The notes: generated from the sequence alone by a model not told the origin. 64,000 bases of DNA from Streptomyces muensis (GCF_021474425.1 NZ_JAKEIP010000001.1:1-64000); one strand, 5' to 3'. Numbered from the stretch's first letter, positions 15,622-24,881 are shown. Made by a program: numbers and translations.

Positions 15622-16380
15622 TCAGGGGACGGCTTTGGCGGACGAGTCCGGTGTGGCCGTCGGGTGCCCGGACCGGGAGCGGATTTCCGCCAGTCGGCCC
15701 GCCGACGCGCCGAGGAGCAGTTCCAGGGCGGCCGGATAGGAGCTGCGCGCCATGTCGGCCACGAGGTGGCGGGCGGTGGCGGCGATGTGCGGGTGGGTGT
15801 CGGCGGGCAGGCGCGCGTACGTCGCCCGCCAGACGGCCGCCTCGGCCTCCCGCGCGGCCTTCGGCATCGCCGCGCTCGCCGAGTCGAGGGCGCCGTGGGC
15901 GAGGGCCTGGTCGACGAAGGCGTGGTAGATCCGCACCGCCTCGGCGTCGGGGAACCCTGCCTCGCGCAGTACGCCGAGGACGGTCTCGACGGCCTGGATC
16001 TCGTACTCCCGCCCGGTCACCCGGTACGAGCTGAGCACGGCGGCACGCGGGTGCGCGAGGGCCCCCGCGTGCATCCGCAGACCGAGGTCGCGCAGGTCGG
16101 CGCGCCAGTCGCCGGTGGGGCGCCAGGTGCGCAGCGTACGGCCGATGAGTTCGTCGGCGATGGCGAGCATCAGGTCGTCGGTGTGCCGGAAGTAGCGGTA
16201 CAGCGAGCTGGGGTCGGCGCCGAGGGCGCGGCCGAGGCGGCGTACCGAGAGGGCGTCGGCGCCGTGTTCCTCGATGAGCCGCAGGGCCGTGTCGACGATG
16301 AGCTCCTCGGACAGGACGACGCCGTGCTTGGTGGGGCGCCTGCGCCGGCGGGCGGCGGGCGGGACGACGCGCTCGCTCAT
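15622..16380 (-). CDS. TetR family transcriptional regulator
   Basis: A 252-residue regulator with a basic N-terminal tail (ARRRRRPTK), a TetR helix-turn-helix (about 25-75; LSVRRLGRALGADPSSLYRYFRHTDDLM) and a C-terminal ligand domain. A GGGAGG 7 nt before ATG 16380 supports the start. It is divergent from an APC-type transporter and amidohydrolase pair 140 bp away and is the likely regulator of both; the intergenic GTTGACCTGTTAAC (about 16439-16452) is a possible operator. Confidence 0.9.
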   Translation of the reverse strand: MSERVVPPAARRRRRPTKHGVVLSEELIVDTALRLIEEHGADALSVRRLGRALGADPSSLYRYFRHTDDLMLAIADELIGRTLRTWRPTGDWRADLRDLGLRMHAGALAHPRAAVLSSYRVTGREYEIQAVETVLGVLREAGFPDAEAVRIYHAFVDQALAHGALDSASAAMPKAAREAEAAVWRATYARLPADTHPHIAATARHLVADMARSSYPAALELLLGASAGRLAEIRSRSGHPTATPDSSAKAVP

Positions 16381-16519
16381 GGACTGCCTCCCATGACTGC
16401 TTGCCTCGGGCCGGGTGTCCCGCACCTTATGACAACACCGTTGACCTGTTAACCTCTCGGACAGTTTCATGTCCGCTCATCGGGGCCGTCCAGGCCCCCG
16501 GTGCGAGCGGAGTCCGGCC

Positions 16520-18025
16520 ATGCCCGACGAGCAGTCCTACAGCGTCGACCCTCCAGCGCGGCCCGAGCTGCGCAAGTCCCTGGGTGTCCTGGACGGGGTC
16601 GCCATCGCCGCGTCCAGCACGGCCGCGACCACCAGCATCGGCATCGGGCTCGGCGTCACGGCCGGCGTGGTCGGACTGCATCTGCCGGCGATCATGCTGC
16701 TGGCGTTCCTGCCGGTGCTGGGCATCGCGGGCGCCTACTCGCGGCTGAACAAGGTCGAGCCGAACGCGGGCAACGGCTATGTGTGGGTGGGCCGTTCGCT
16801 CACGCCCTGGCTGGGCTTCATGGTCGGCTGGGTGAACATCGTGGCCGTGGTGGCGTTCCTCGCGTACACCACGGCGGTCACCGGCTCCGCCCTGCTGCAG
16901 CTCGCCGGGGACGCGGGGCTGCACCGGATCGGCGGCCTCGCGCTGGACCCGGGTTCGACCGCGCAGACGACGGCGCTCGGCATCCTGGTCCTGGTGGCGG
17001 TCACACTGACCGCCGTCACCGGCATCCGCACCGCCGCCCGTCTCCAGGCCGGGCTGCTGGTCTTCGAGTACGTCGTCCTGCTGGGCTTCTGCGGCTACGG
17101 CATCGTCACCGGCCCGCACGACTTCAGCCTGAGCTGGTTCGACCCGTTCGCGATCCCGTCGGCGACGACCCTCGCGCAGGGCATGCTGCTGTCGGTGTTC
17201 TGCTACTGGGGCTTCGAGTCGGCGTTCAGCGTCAACGAGGAGGTGCGTGACCCGCGCGACGCCTCGCGGGCCGGGATCACCACCCTGTTCACCATGCTGG
17301 CGCTGTTCCTGCTCGGCTCGGTGGCCTTCCAACGGGTGCTGTCCGAGGAGGAGTTGGTCGGTCACGGCGCCGAGGGACTGGCCTTCTTCGGCGACCGGCT
17401 GGCGTCCCAGCCGTGGGCGGCGCTGCCCTTGATCGCCCTGATGTTCTCGGCGGTCGCCTCGCTGCAGGCCGGGGTGATCCCGACGGCCCGGGCGATGTTC
17501 GCGATGAGCCGGGACCGTACGCTCGGGCCGGTGTGGTCCAAGGTCAGCCCCCGGTACGGGACTCCGGCGGCCGGCACCGTGCTGATCGGCGCGCTGGCGG
17601 CGGGCGTCGCGGGCCTGGCGCTGGTCATTCCCCGGCTGGCCGACATGATCATGGCGACGGTGAGTGCCGTGGGCATCGTGGTCGCGGTGTCGTACGCCCT
17701 CACCGCGCTCGCGGCCGCCGTCCGGTTCCGCGCGCTGCTGCGGGAGGACTGGTGGCAGGGGGTGCGCGCGGTCGTCCTGCCCACGCTGAGCGCCCTCGCA
17801 CTGCTCGGCCTCGGCGGCTACCTCGGCTGGTCCTTCTACACCTCCGCCGAGCACTTCGAAGTCAGCGCGGACAACGGCTGGTTCCTGCTCGCCACCCCGC
17901 TGGCGATGATCGCGTCCGGCTTCGTGGCCGCGGCGTGGGCCAGGTGGGTGCGCAGATCCCCGTACTTCCGCACCGGCAAGGGCACGGACGCCGACGCGCC
18001 GCAGCTCCTCGCCGCCTCCCGATAA
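16520..18025 (+). CDS. APC family amino-acid/amine permease
   Basis: A 501-residue transporter with about 12 membrane segments. The first helix region (LGVLDGVAIAASSTAATTSIGIGLGV) and GYWGFES/NEEVRDPRDASRAGI loop are typical of the APC superfamily. I chose ATG 16520 (GGAG 7 nt upstream) over an upstream ATG at 16469 that adds a polar extension. It precedes the amidohydrolase by 21 bp, so the pair probably imports and hydrolyses one nitrogen compound under the divergent TetR. Confidence 0.85.
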   Translation: MPDEQSYSVDPPARPELRKSLGVLDGVAIAASSTAATTSIGIGLGVTAGVVGLHLPAIMLLAFLPVLGIAGAYSRLNKVEPNAGNGYVWVGRSLTPWLGFMVGWVNIVAVVAFLAYTTAVTGSALLQLAGDAGLHRIGGLALDPGSTAQTTALGILVLVAVTLTAVTGIRTAARLQAGLLVFEYVVLLGFCGYGIVTGPHDFSLSWFDPFAIPSATTLAQGMLLSVFCYWGFESAFSVNEEVRDPRDASRAGITTLFTMLALFLLGSVAFQRVLSEEELVGHGAEGLAFFGDRLASQPWAALPLIALMFSAVASLQAGVIPTARAMFAMSRDRTLGPVWSKVSPRYGTPAAGTVLIGALAAGVAGLALVIPRLADMIMATVSAVGIVVAVSYALTALAAAVRFRALLREDWWQGVRAVVLPTLSALALLGLGGYLGWSFYTSAEHFEVSADNGWFLLATPLAMIASGFVAAAWARWVRRSPYFRTGKGTDADAPQLLAASR

Positions 18026-18046
18026 CTCGCCACCAGGACAAGGACC

Positions 18047-19678
18047 ATGCACGCAGATCTCCTGTTCACCGGCGGAGCCGTCCTCACTCCCAAGGGCCGC
18101 ACCGCGACCGCCGTGGCCGTCACCGGCGACCGTGTCACGGCCGTAGGACGCGAGGAGGTGCACGATCTCGCCGGGCCGCGGACCGAGGTGGTGGACCTCG
18201 CCGGGCGGCTGCTGCTGCCCGGGTTCCAGGACGCGCACGTGCATCCGGTGCCGGCCGGGCTGGAACTCTCCCAGTGCGACCTGACCGGCGCGAGGACGGC
18301 CGACGAGACGCTCGCCGCGGTCCGCGCGTACGCCGACGCGCATCCGGAGCGGGAGTGGATCACGGGCGGCGGCTGGTCCATGGAGGCCTTCGCGGGCGGT
18401 ACGCCGACGAAGGAGCTGCTGGACGCGGTGGTGCCCGACCGGCCGGTGTACCTGCCCAACCGTGACCATCACGGGGCCTGGGTCAACAGCCGTGCCCTCG
18501 CGCTCGCCGGCCTCACGCGGGACACCCCCGACCCGGCCGACGGGCGGATCGACCGGGACGCCTCCGGTGAGCCGAGCGGAACCTTGCAGGAGGGGGCGAT
18601 GCAACTGGTGGGGCGGCTCACCCCGCCGGCCACCCCCGCCGACCGGCTGGCGGCGCTGCTGCACGCCCAACGGCATCTGCACGCGCTCGGCATCACGGCC
18701 TGGCAGGACGCGCTGGTCGGGGACTTCCTCGGCATGGACGACCCCGCGGAGGCGTATCTGGCGGCCGCGCGGGACGGCTCGCTCACCGCCCGCGTCGTCG
18801 GCGCGCTGTGGTGGGACCGGGAGCGGGGCGCCGAGCAGGTTCCCGAACTGGTCGAGCGGCGGGCCGCGTTGAGCCATGGCCGCTTCAGCGCGGGCAGCGT
18901 CAAGCTGATGCTGGACGGCGTCGCCGAGACCGGCACGGCCGCGCTGCTCGACCCCTATCTCGACCGGTGCGGCTGTGCCACCGCCAACCGGGGCACCAGC
19001 TTCATCGACGCCGGTCAACTGCCCAAGTACGTCACCGAGTTGGACGCCCTCGGCTTCCAGTGCCACTTCCACGCCCTCGGTGACCGGGCCGTACGCGACG
19101 CGCTGGACGCGATCGAGGCGGCGCGTGCCACGAACGGGCCGAGCGACACACGGCCCCACCTCGCCCACCTCCAGGTCGTCCAGCCCGCCGACGTACCGCG
19201 GTTCGCCACGCTCGGGGCCACCGCGAACATCCAGCCGCTGTGGGCGGCGCACGAACCGCAGATGGACGAGCTGACGATCCCGTTCCTGGGGCCCGAACGG
19301 GCCGCGTGGCAGTACCCGTTCGGCGCACTGCTGCGCTCCGGCGCCCGGCTCGCGGCGGGCAGCGACTGGCCGGTGAGCAGCCCCGACCCGCTCCACGGGA
19401 TCCATGTGGCGGTCAACCGCGTGAGCCCGGGCGGCGACACTCCGGTCTTCCTGCCCGGCGAACGCATCGGGCTCACCGAGGCGTTGACCGCCTACACGGC
19501 CGGCTCGGCGTATGTGAACCACCTCGACGACACGGGCGCGGTGCGGGCCGGCGCGCTCGCGGATCTCGTGGTCCTGGACCGCGACCCGTTCACCGGACCG
19601 CCGGAGGCCATCGCGGACACACGGGTCGCGCTGACCTATGTGGGAGGGGGGAGAGTGTACGCGGCTCAGGAGGCGTGA
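18047..19678 (+). CDS. YtcJ-like metal-dependent amidohydrolase
   Basis: A 543-residue cytoplasmic amidohydrolase of the YtcJ/NfdA type. The metal-binding HVHP motif is in GFQDAHVHPV (about residue 65), later ligands are in HFHALGDRAV and PHLAHLQVV, and the catalytic aspartate is in AAGSDWPVSS. Relatives hydrolyse N-substituted formamides and other amides. It directly follows the APC permease (21 bp), which suggests a small amide as substrate. Confidence 0.85.
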   Translation: MHADLLFTGGAVLTPKGRTATAVAVTGDRVTAVGREEVHDLAGPRTEVVDLAGRLLLPGFQDAHVHPVPAGLELSQCDLTGARTADETLAAVRAYADAHPEREWITGGGWSMEAFAGGTPTKELLDAVVPDRPVYLPNRDHHGAWVNSRALALAGLTRDTPDPADGRIDRDASGEPSGTLQEGAMQLVGRLTPPATPADRLAALLHAQRHLHALGITAWQDALVGDFLGMDDPAEAYLAAARDGSLTARVVGALWWDRERGAEQVPELVERRAALSHGRFSAGSVKLMLDGVAETGTAALLDPYLDRCGCATANRGTSFIDAGQLPKYVTELDALGFQCHFHALGDRAVRDALDAIEAARATNGPSDTRPHLAHLQVVQPADVPRFATLGATANIQPLWAAHEPQMDELTIPFLGPERAAWQYPFGALLRSGARLAAGSDWPVSSPDPLHGIHVAVNRVSPGGDTPVFLPGERIGLTEALTAYTAGSAYVNHLDDTGAVRAGALADLVVLDRDPFTGPPEAIADTRVALTYVGGGRVYAAQEA

Positions 19679-19698
19679 GTACGCGAGGCGCACGCCTG

Positions 19699-20670
19699 CT
19701 ATCGGTCGGCCGACGCCTGGAACGTGCGGCGGTACGCCTGGGGTGACACCCCGATCGCGGCGTGCAGGTGCTGGCGCAGGGAGGCTCCCGTGGCGAAGCC
19801 GACCTGGCCGGCGATCCGGTCCACCGAGAGGTCGCTGGACTCCAGCAGGTGCCGGGCGCGGGCGACGCGCTGCTGGATCAGCCAGCGGCCGGGGCTGAGG
19901 CCGACCTCGTCGTGGAAGCGGCGGGCGAAGGTGCGCAGGCTCATCCGGGCGTGGGCGGCGAGGTCGGTGAGGGTGAGGGGTTCGTCGAGGTGCTCCAGGG
20001 CCCAGGCGCGGGTCGCTGCGGTGTCGGCGGCGCCGCTCTCCGGAACGGGCTGCTCGATGTACTGGGCCTGGCCGCCGTCCCGGAACGGGGGCACGACGCA
20101 GCGCCGGGCCACCGCGTTGGCCAGTTCGTGACCGTGGTCGACCCGGACGATGTGCAGACAGACGTCGACACCGGAGGCCGCGCCGGCCGAGGTGAGGATC
20201 CTGCCGTCGTGGACGAAGAGGACGTCCGGGTCCAGGTCGACCCCGGGATACCGGCGTCGGAACGCCTCGGTCACCTGCCAGTGCGTGGTGGCCCTGCGGC
20301 CGTCGAGGAGGCCCGCCGCGGCGAGGACGAAGGCGGCGGTGCAGATCGACACGATGCGTGCGTCCGGGCGGATCAGCGCGAGGGCGGCGGCGACCTCGGC
20401 GGTCAGCTCCGTGGGGATGTACGGGGGCGCCATGGACGCGACGACGACGGTGTCGGCCGTGGCGAGGATCTCCGGGCCGTACTGGACGCCGATCGTGAAG
20501 TCGGCGTTGCTGTGCACGGGCCGGCCGTCGACGCTGCACGTCAGCACCTCGTACCGGCCGTCAGCCGCGCCGAAGATCCGGCTGGGGATACCGAGCTCGA
20601 AGGGGTAGACGCCGTCCAGGGCCAGCACCACGACCCGCTCGACCCGTTCTGCTTGTCGTTCACCACGCAT
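19699..20670 (-). CDS. GlxA-type AraC regulator with DJ-1/PfpI domain
   Basis: A 323-residue regulator with an N-terminal glutamine-amidotransferase-like DJ-1/PfpI domain (about 12-180, LALDGVYPFELGIPSRIFG; nucleophile region SICTAAFVLAAAG) and a C-terminal AraC double helix-turn-helix (about 225-320). It is divergent from an NADP-dependent oxidoreductase. Its own start codon lies within one arm of a perfect 11-bp inverted repeat (20669-20705), a probable autoregulatory operator. Confidence 0.9.
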   Translation of the reverse strand: MRGERQAERVERVVVLALDGVYPFELGIPSRIFGAADGRYEVLTCSVDGRPVHSNADFTIGVQYGPEILATADTVVVASMAPPYIPTELTAEVAAALALIRPDARIVSICTAAFVLAAAGLLDGRRATTHWQVTEAFRRRYPGVDLDPDVLFVHDGRILTSAGAASGVDVCLHIVRVDHGHELANAVARRCVVPPFRDGGQAQYIEQPVPESGAADTAATRAWALEHLDEPLTLTDLAAHARMSLRTFARRFHDEVGLSPGRWLIQQRVARARHLLESSDLSVDRIAGQVGFATGASLRQHLHAAIGVSPQAYRRTFQASADR

Positions 20671-20705
20671 GGCACGATTCTATCGAAGGTTGGCAATCGT
20701 GCCAT
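20669..20705. promoter_or_regulatory. Perfect 11-bp inverted repeat between GlxA-like regulator and oxidoreductase
   Basis: ATGGCACGATT (20669-20679) and AATCGTGCCAT (20695-20705) are exact reverse complements separated by 15 bp. One arm overlaps the regulator's start codon and the other lies 37 bp before the divergent oxidoreductase start. Confidence 0.75.
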
Positions 20706-20741
20706 TTTCCGGAGCGGCGGCTCCGGGCAGGCTTTTCCACC

Positions 20742-21692
20742 ATGAGCACTGTGAACACGATGCGAGCCATCAGCCAGGACGTCCTCGGCGGTCCCGAGGT
20801 TCTGAAGGAAGTGGAACTGGAGCGCCCGACGCCGCGCCCGAACGAGGTGCTGGTGCGGGTACGCGCCGCGGGCGTCAATCCGACCGACTGGAAGCACCGC
20901 GCGAACGGCGGATTCCTCGGCGAGCCGCCCTTCGTCCTGGGCTGGGACGTCTCAGGCGTGGTCGAGGCGGTCGGCATCGGCGTCGCCCGCTTCCAGCCCG
21001 GCGACGAGGTCTTCGGCATGCTGTCCTACCCGTTCGGCCACGGCTCGCACACCGAGTACGTCACCGCACCGGCCCGCACCTTCGCGCCCAAGCCGGCCTC
21101 GATCGACCACACGCAGGCGGGCGCGCTGCCGCTGGTCTCGCTGACCGCCTGGCAGGCCCTGGTCGAGTACGCGGACGTACAGCCCGGTCAGCGGGTGCTG
21201 GTCCACGCGGCGGCCGGCGGGGTCGGGCATGTGGCCGTGCAGATCGCCAAGGCGCGGGGCGCGTACGTGATCGGCACGGCGAGCGCGGGCAAGCACGAGT
21301 TCCTGCGGGGCCTCGGCGCGGACGAGGTGATCGACTACCGGGAGACGGACTTCGTCGAGGCGGTGAAGGACGTGGACGTGGTGCTGGACACCCTGGGCGG
21401 CGAGACCTCGGTGCGCTCGCTGAAGGTGCTGCGCCCGGGCGGCGTCGTCGTGTCGATCCTGCCGGTCGGGTCGGACGAGTTCCACGAGGAGGCCGAGCGG
21501 CTCGGCGTACGCGCCGTGCGGATGCTCGTGGACGCCGACCGCGCCGATCTGCGGGCGATCACGGACCTGGTCGAGAAGGGGCAGCTGCGCGTCGAGATCG
21601 CCGGCACCTTCCCGCTGGCCGATGCCGCCGAGGCGCACGCGCTCGGCGACACCGGCCGGACCACGGGGAAGCTGGTCCTGACGGTCGACTGA
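20742..21692 (+). CDS. NADP-dependent quinone oxidoreductase-like medium-chain dehydrogenase
   Basis: A 316-residue zinc-independent medium-chain dehydrogenase/reductase. It has GVNPTDWKHR in the N-terminal GroES-like domain, a VLVHAAAGGVGHVAVQIAKARGA Rossmann motif (about 155-175), and lacks the zinc-binding cysteines of alcohol dehydrogenases. This is the quinone/enone reductase branch. It is divergent from the GlxA-like regulator. Its last codons start a tandem repeat that extends into the neighbouring alcohol dehydrogenase gene. Confidence 0.9.
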   Translation: MSTVNTMRAISQDVLGGPEVLKEVELERPTPRPNEVLVRVRAAGVNPTDWKHRANGGFLGEPPFVLGWDVSGVVEAVGIGVARFQPGDEVFGMLSYPFGHGSHTEYVTAPARTFAPKPASIDHTQAGALPLVSLTAWQALVEYADVQPGQRVLVHAAAGGVGHVAVQIAKARGAYVIGTASAGKHEFLRGLGADEVIDYRETDFVEAVKDVDVVLDTLGGETSVRSLKVLRPGGVVVSILPVGSDEFHEEAERLGVRAVRMLVDADRADLRAITDLVEKGQLRVEIAGTFPLADAAEAHALGDTGRTTGKLVLTVD

Positions 21693-21751
21693 CTCGTACG
21701 GTCGGTGACTCGTACGGTCGACCGACTCGGAACGGTCGACTGAATCAGAAC
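21683..21751. repeat. Four tandem 16-18-bp repeats between convergent dehydrogenase genes
   Basis: Units GGTCGACTGACTCGTAC (21683-21699), GGTCGGTGACTCGTAC (21700-21715), GGTCGACCGACTCGGAAC (21716-21733) and GGTCGACTGAATCAGAAC (21734-21751). They span both stop codons, so slippage could change either C-terminus. Confidence 0.7.
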
Positions 21752-22851
21752 GTGAGCACGGGCTTGATCGCCTTGCCCGCGCCCATGTCCCGCACCGCCT
21801 GGTCGATCTCCGCGAAGGGGTAGGTGCTGATCAGGCGGTGCAGCGGGAGCCGCCCTTCCTTCACCAGCCGGACGAGGGCCGGGATGAAGGTCTGCGTCTC
21901 GGCGTCGCCGAGGGTGAGGCCGACGACCTGCTTGCCGCCGAGCAGCCCGTTGACGTCCAGGGCGACCTCGGTGCCGAACGGCGGGGCTCCGACGACGACC
22001 AGGGTGCCGCGGGCGGCGAGCGCGTCGACGCCCTGGCGCAGGACGCCGACGTTGCCGGTGGTCTCGACGACGCCGTCGGCGCCCTGTCCGCCGGTGATCC
22101 CGGCGAGCGCCTCGCCGGGGTCGGTCTCGGCCGCGTCGACGGTGTGGGTGGCGCCCAACTCCTTTGCCAGCGCCAGCCGTTCGCCGATGCGGTCGACGGC
22201 GACGATGTTGGTGGCCGGGGTCAGGGCGGCGGCCATGACGGCGGACAGGCCGACGGCTCCGGCGCCGAGGACGACGACCGTGCTGCCGGTGACCGGCTTC
22301 AGCACGTTCCAGACGGCGCCGACTCCGGTCTGCACACCGCAGCCCAGCGGGGCGATCGAGGTGAGCGGCACCTCCGGGTCGACCTTGACCAGGCTGCGCT
22401 CGTCCACGAGTGCCCGCTCGGCGAAGGAGGACTGTCCGAAGAAGTGGCCGCCGAGTTCCTCGCCGTCCCGGCTGATCGTGCCGGTGCCGTCGGCCCGGCG
22501 GCCGCCGATGAGGTTCAGCGGCAGCCAGGTCGCGCAGTACGCCGGGTGTCCGCCGCGGCAGTTGCGGCAGTCACCGCACGAGGTGAAGGACAGCACCACA
22601 TGGTCGCCGGGCGCGACGCCGGTGACGGCGGGGCCGACGGCCTCGACGACGCCCGCGCCCTCGTGGCCGAGGACGCCGGGCAGCGGGAAGGGCAGTCCGC
22701 CGCTCGCCACACCGAGGTCGGTGTGGCACAGGCCGGTCGCCACCATGCGGACGACGGCCTCGTTCGCTCCGGGCTCGGCGAGTTCGACGTCGGACAGGGT
22801 GAAGGGCGCTCCGCCGGACTCGACGACGGCGGCGCGGGTGGGGATGGACAT
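21745..22851 (-). CDS. Zinc-dependent alcohol dehydrogenase (aryl-alcohol type)
   Basis: A 368-residue zinc alcohol dehydrogenase. Catalytic zinc ligands appear in GLCHTDLGV and GHEGAGVVEAVG, the structural zinc cysteines in SCGDCRNCRGGHPAYC, and the NAD-binding VVVLGAGAVGLSAV near residue 195. It resembles aryl/benzyl alcohol dehydrogenases that act with a cognate aldehyde dehydrogenase. Here an aldehyde dehydrogenase lies 25 bp upstream on the same strand, and the two form an alcohol-to-acid pathway under the divergent MarR. Confidence 0.9.
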   Translation of the reverse strand: MSIPTRAAVVESGGAPFTLSDVELAEPGANEAVVRMVATGLCHTDLGVASGGLPFPLPGVLGHEGAGVVEAVGPAVTGVAPGDHVVLSFTSCGDCRNCRGGHPAYCATWLPLNLIGGRRADGTGTISRDGEELGGHFFGQSSFAERALVDERSLVKVDPEVPLTSIAPLGCGVQTGVGAVWNVLKPVTGSTVVVLGAGAVGLSAVMAAALTPATNIVAVDRIGERLALAKELGATHTVDAAETDPGEALAGITGGQGADGVVETTGNVGVLRQGVDALAARGTLVVVGAPPFGTEVALDVNGLLGGKQVVGLTLGDAETQTFIPALVRLVKEGRLPLHRLISTYPFAEIDQAVRDMGAGKAIKPVLTF

Positions 22852-22876
22852 CGCGGGATCTCCTAGGCGGGGGCGC

Positions 22877-24328
22877 TCAGTCGAGCGAGACGACGACGGA
22901 CTTGGTCGTGGTGTAGGCGTCGAGGGCCTCGGGCCCGTACTCGCGGCCGAAGCCGGAGTCCTTGACGCCGCCGAAGGGGACCGCGGGGTCGAGCATCGCC
23001 CAGTCGTTGACCCAGACGATCCCGGCCTGGAGCCGGTCGGCGACCCGGTGGGCGCGGGCCAGGTTGCCGGTCTGGATGCCCGAGGCCAGACCGTAGGGCG
23101 TGGAGTTGGCGAGTTCGACGGCCTCGTCCTCGGAGTCGAAGGGCTGGACGGTGAGGACGGGGCCGAAGATCTCCTCCTGGATCACCCGGGAGTCGTTCGG
23201 CAGGTCGGCGATCACGGTGGGCTTGTAGTAGTAGCCGCCGTCGAGGTCGAGGCGCTCACCTCCGCAGACGATCCGGCCGCCCTCCTTGCGGGCCAGGTCG
23301 ACGTACTCCTCGACCTTGCGCAGATGCCGCTCCCCCGCCATCGGGCCGATGACGGTCTCTGGCTTGCGGGGATCGCCGAGCGGTACGCCGGGCACGGCGT
23401 CGGCGAGGATGCCGAGCAGCGTGCTGTAGACCTGCCGGGCCACCAGGAGCCGCGGTCCGCCCATGCAGAACTGTCCGGTGTTGAAGACGAAGCCCTTGAT
23501 GACCGCGCCGACGGCCTTCTCCAGGTCGGCGTCCTCGAAGACGACGTGGGCAGCGTTGCCGCCGAGTTCCATGGTGACCGGCGTGAGGGACTCCCCGGCG
23601 AGGGCGGCGACCTTCCTGCCGACGCCGGTCGAGCCGGTGAAGGCGACCTTGTCGATCCCGGGGTCGCGCAGCAGTGCCTCGCCGGCCGCCGGGCCACCGG
23701 TGACGACGTTGACCACGCCGTCGGGGACACCGGCACGCTTGAGGAGGTCGGCCATGTACAGGGCGCTGAGCGGGGTCTCCTCGGCCGGCTTGTGCACCAC
23801 CGTGTTGCCCGCCGCGAGCGCCGGGGCGATCTTGGAACCGGCCAGGATCAGCGGGAAGTTGTACGGGGTGATCGCGGCGACCACGCCGAGCGGCCGGCGC
23901 CGGACGTAGGCGAGGGCGTTCATGGGGGTGTCGCGCACCGAGCCGTCGAGGGCGTGGGCGAGGGCGGCGAAGTGCTCGTAGTCGTTGGCGGCGTTGGTGA
24001 CGTCGACGGCGTGGGCGAGCGTGATCGGTTTGCCGACGTCGCGGCTCTCCAGCTCGGCGATCGTGTCCGCGTTCTCCCTGATCAGCGCGGCGACCCGGTG
24101 CAGCACCCGGCCCCGCTCGCGGCCGCTCAGCCCGGACCAGGCGCCGTCGTCGAAGGCGTCCCGCGCGGCGCGCACGGCCGCTTCCACGTCGGCGGCGCCG
24201 GCGTCCGCGACCGTGGTGAGGACCGTGCCGCGGGACGGGTCGACCACCTCGGTGCGCGCTCCGTCGGCGGCCTCGCGCCACCGGCCCCCGATGAACAGCC
24301 GACCGGGTTCGATCTCGAAGGTGGTCAT
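22877..24328 (-). CDS. NAD-dependent aldehyde dehydrogenase
   Basis: A 483-residue aldehyde dehydrogenase. Visible are the cofactor motif FTGSTGVGRKVA, the general-base glutamate in VTMELGGNAAH and the nucleophile cysteine in NTGQFCMGG. ATG 24328 has GGGGAG 5 nt upstream. It is the first gene of a two-gene operon with the aryl-alcohol-type dehydrogenase and is divergent from a MarR regulator; two related palindromes lie between. Confidence 0.95.
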   Translation of the reverse strand: MTTFEIEPGRLFIGGRWREAADGARTEVVDPSRGTVLTTVADAGAADVEAAVRAARDAFDDGAWSGLSGRERGRVLHRVAALIRENADTIAELESRDVGKPITLAHAVDVTNAANDYEHFAALAHALDGSVRDTPMNALAYVRRRPLGVVAAITPYNFPLILAGSKIAPALAAGNTVVHKPAEETPLSALYMADLLKRAGVPDGVVNVVTGGPAAGEALLRDPGIDKVAFTGSTGVGRKVAALAGESLTPVTMELGGNAAHVVFEDADLEKAVGAVIKGFVFNTGQFCMGGPRLLVARQVYSTLLGILADAVPGVPLGDPRKPETVIGPMAGERHLRKVEEYVDLARKEGGRIVCGGERLDLDGGYYYKPTVIADLPNDSRVIQEEIFGPVLTVQPFDSEDEAVELANSTPYGLASGIQTGNLARAHRVADRLQAGIVWVNDWAMLDPAVPFGGVKDSGFGREYGPEALDAYTTTKSVVVSLD

Positions 24329-24359
24329 CGCCACTCCCCAGCTTCATCGCCAAGATTTC

Positions 24360-24424
24360 AACCAACAGGATTCCTGTTGGTTCGCAGTCTGATCCGCAGT
24401 CTCATTACAGACAGGTTTCCTGTC
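24360..24424. promoter_or_regulatory. Two MarR operators between aldehyde dehydrogenase and marR-type gene
   Basis: AACCAACAGGA (24360-24370) and TCCTGTTGGTT (24372-24382) form a perfect 11-bp dyad around one T. GACAGG-TTT-CCTGTC (24410-24424) is a second palindrome with the same ACAGG...TTCCTGT core. The first covers the dehydrogenase promoter side, the second lies 20 bp before the MarR start. Confidence 0.8.
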
Positions 24425-24443
24425 AATGCTCTAGGCTGAACTC

Positions 24444-24881
24444 ATGCTCGACGCCCAGGTGACCAAGGCAGCTCCGTCGCTTCTCTACATGGTGAAGCAG
24501 GTGGAGCTGGTCGTGCGCTCCCACCTCGACGAGCTGGTCAAACCGTCCGGGATCACCGCCCTGCAGTACACGGCGCTCACCGTCCTGGAGCGGCACGACG
24601 GGCTGTCGGCCGCCCAGCTGGCCCGCGACTCCTTCGTCACGGCCCAGTCGATCGCCGATCTCGTACGGTCCCTGGAGGGCCGTGGGCTGGTACGGCGGGA
24701 GCGCAATCCGCGCAACCGCCGGGAGCTGCTGATCCTGCTGACCGACACCGGCCGTGCGCTGCTGGCGCGCCACGCGGGGCCGGTGCGGGAGCTGGAGGCG
24801 CGGATGGTGCGGGACCTCACGGCCCACCAGGCCGAGCAGTTCCGCCAGGCCCTCAGCAAGTCCTGGCACGCGTTGTCGTAG
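24444..24881 (+). CDS. MarR family transcriptional regulator
   Basis: A 145-residue winged-helix regulator. The recognition region GLSAAQLARDSFVTAQSIADLVRSLEGRGLVRRERNPRNRRELLILLT (about 50-97) is characteristic. It is divergent from the aldehyde/alcohol dehydrogenase operon, with two palindromes between, so an aldehyde or phenolic acid-responsive repressor of that operon is the simplest reading. Confidence 0.9.
   Translation: MLDAQVTKAAPSLLYMVKQVELVVRSHLDELVKPSGITALQYTALTVLERHDGLSAAQLARDSFVTAQSIADLVRSLEGRGLVRRERNPRNRRELLILLTDTGRALLARHAGPVRELEARMVRDLTAHQAEQFRQALSKSWHALS

Noticed and set aside
21824..24439. An 871-codon plus-strand open frame across the ADH and ALDH genes
   Set aside because: Low-complexity Arg/Ser/Pro-rich translation and complete conserved dehydrogenases on the other strand; a codon-bias shadow.
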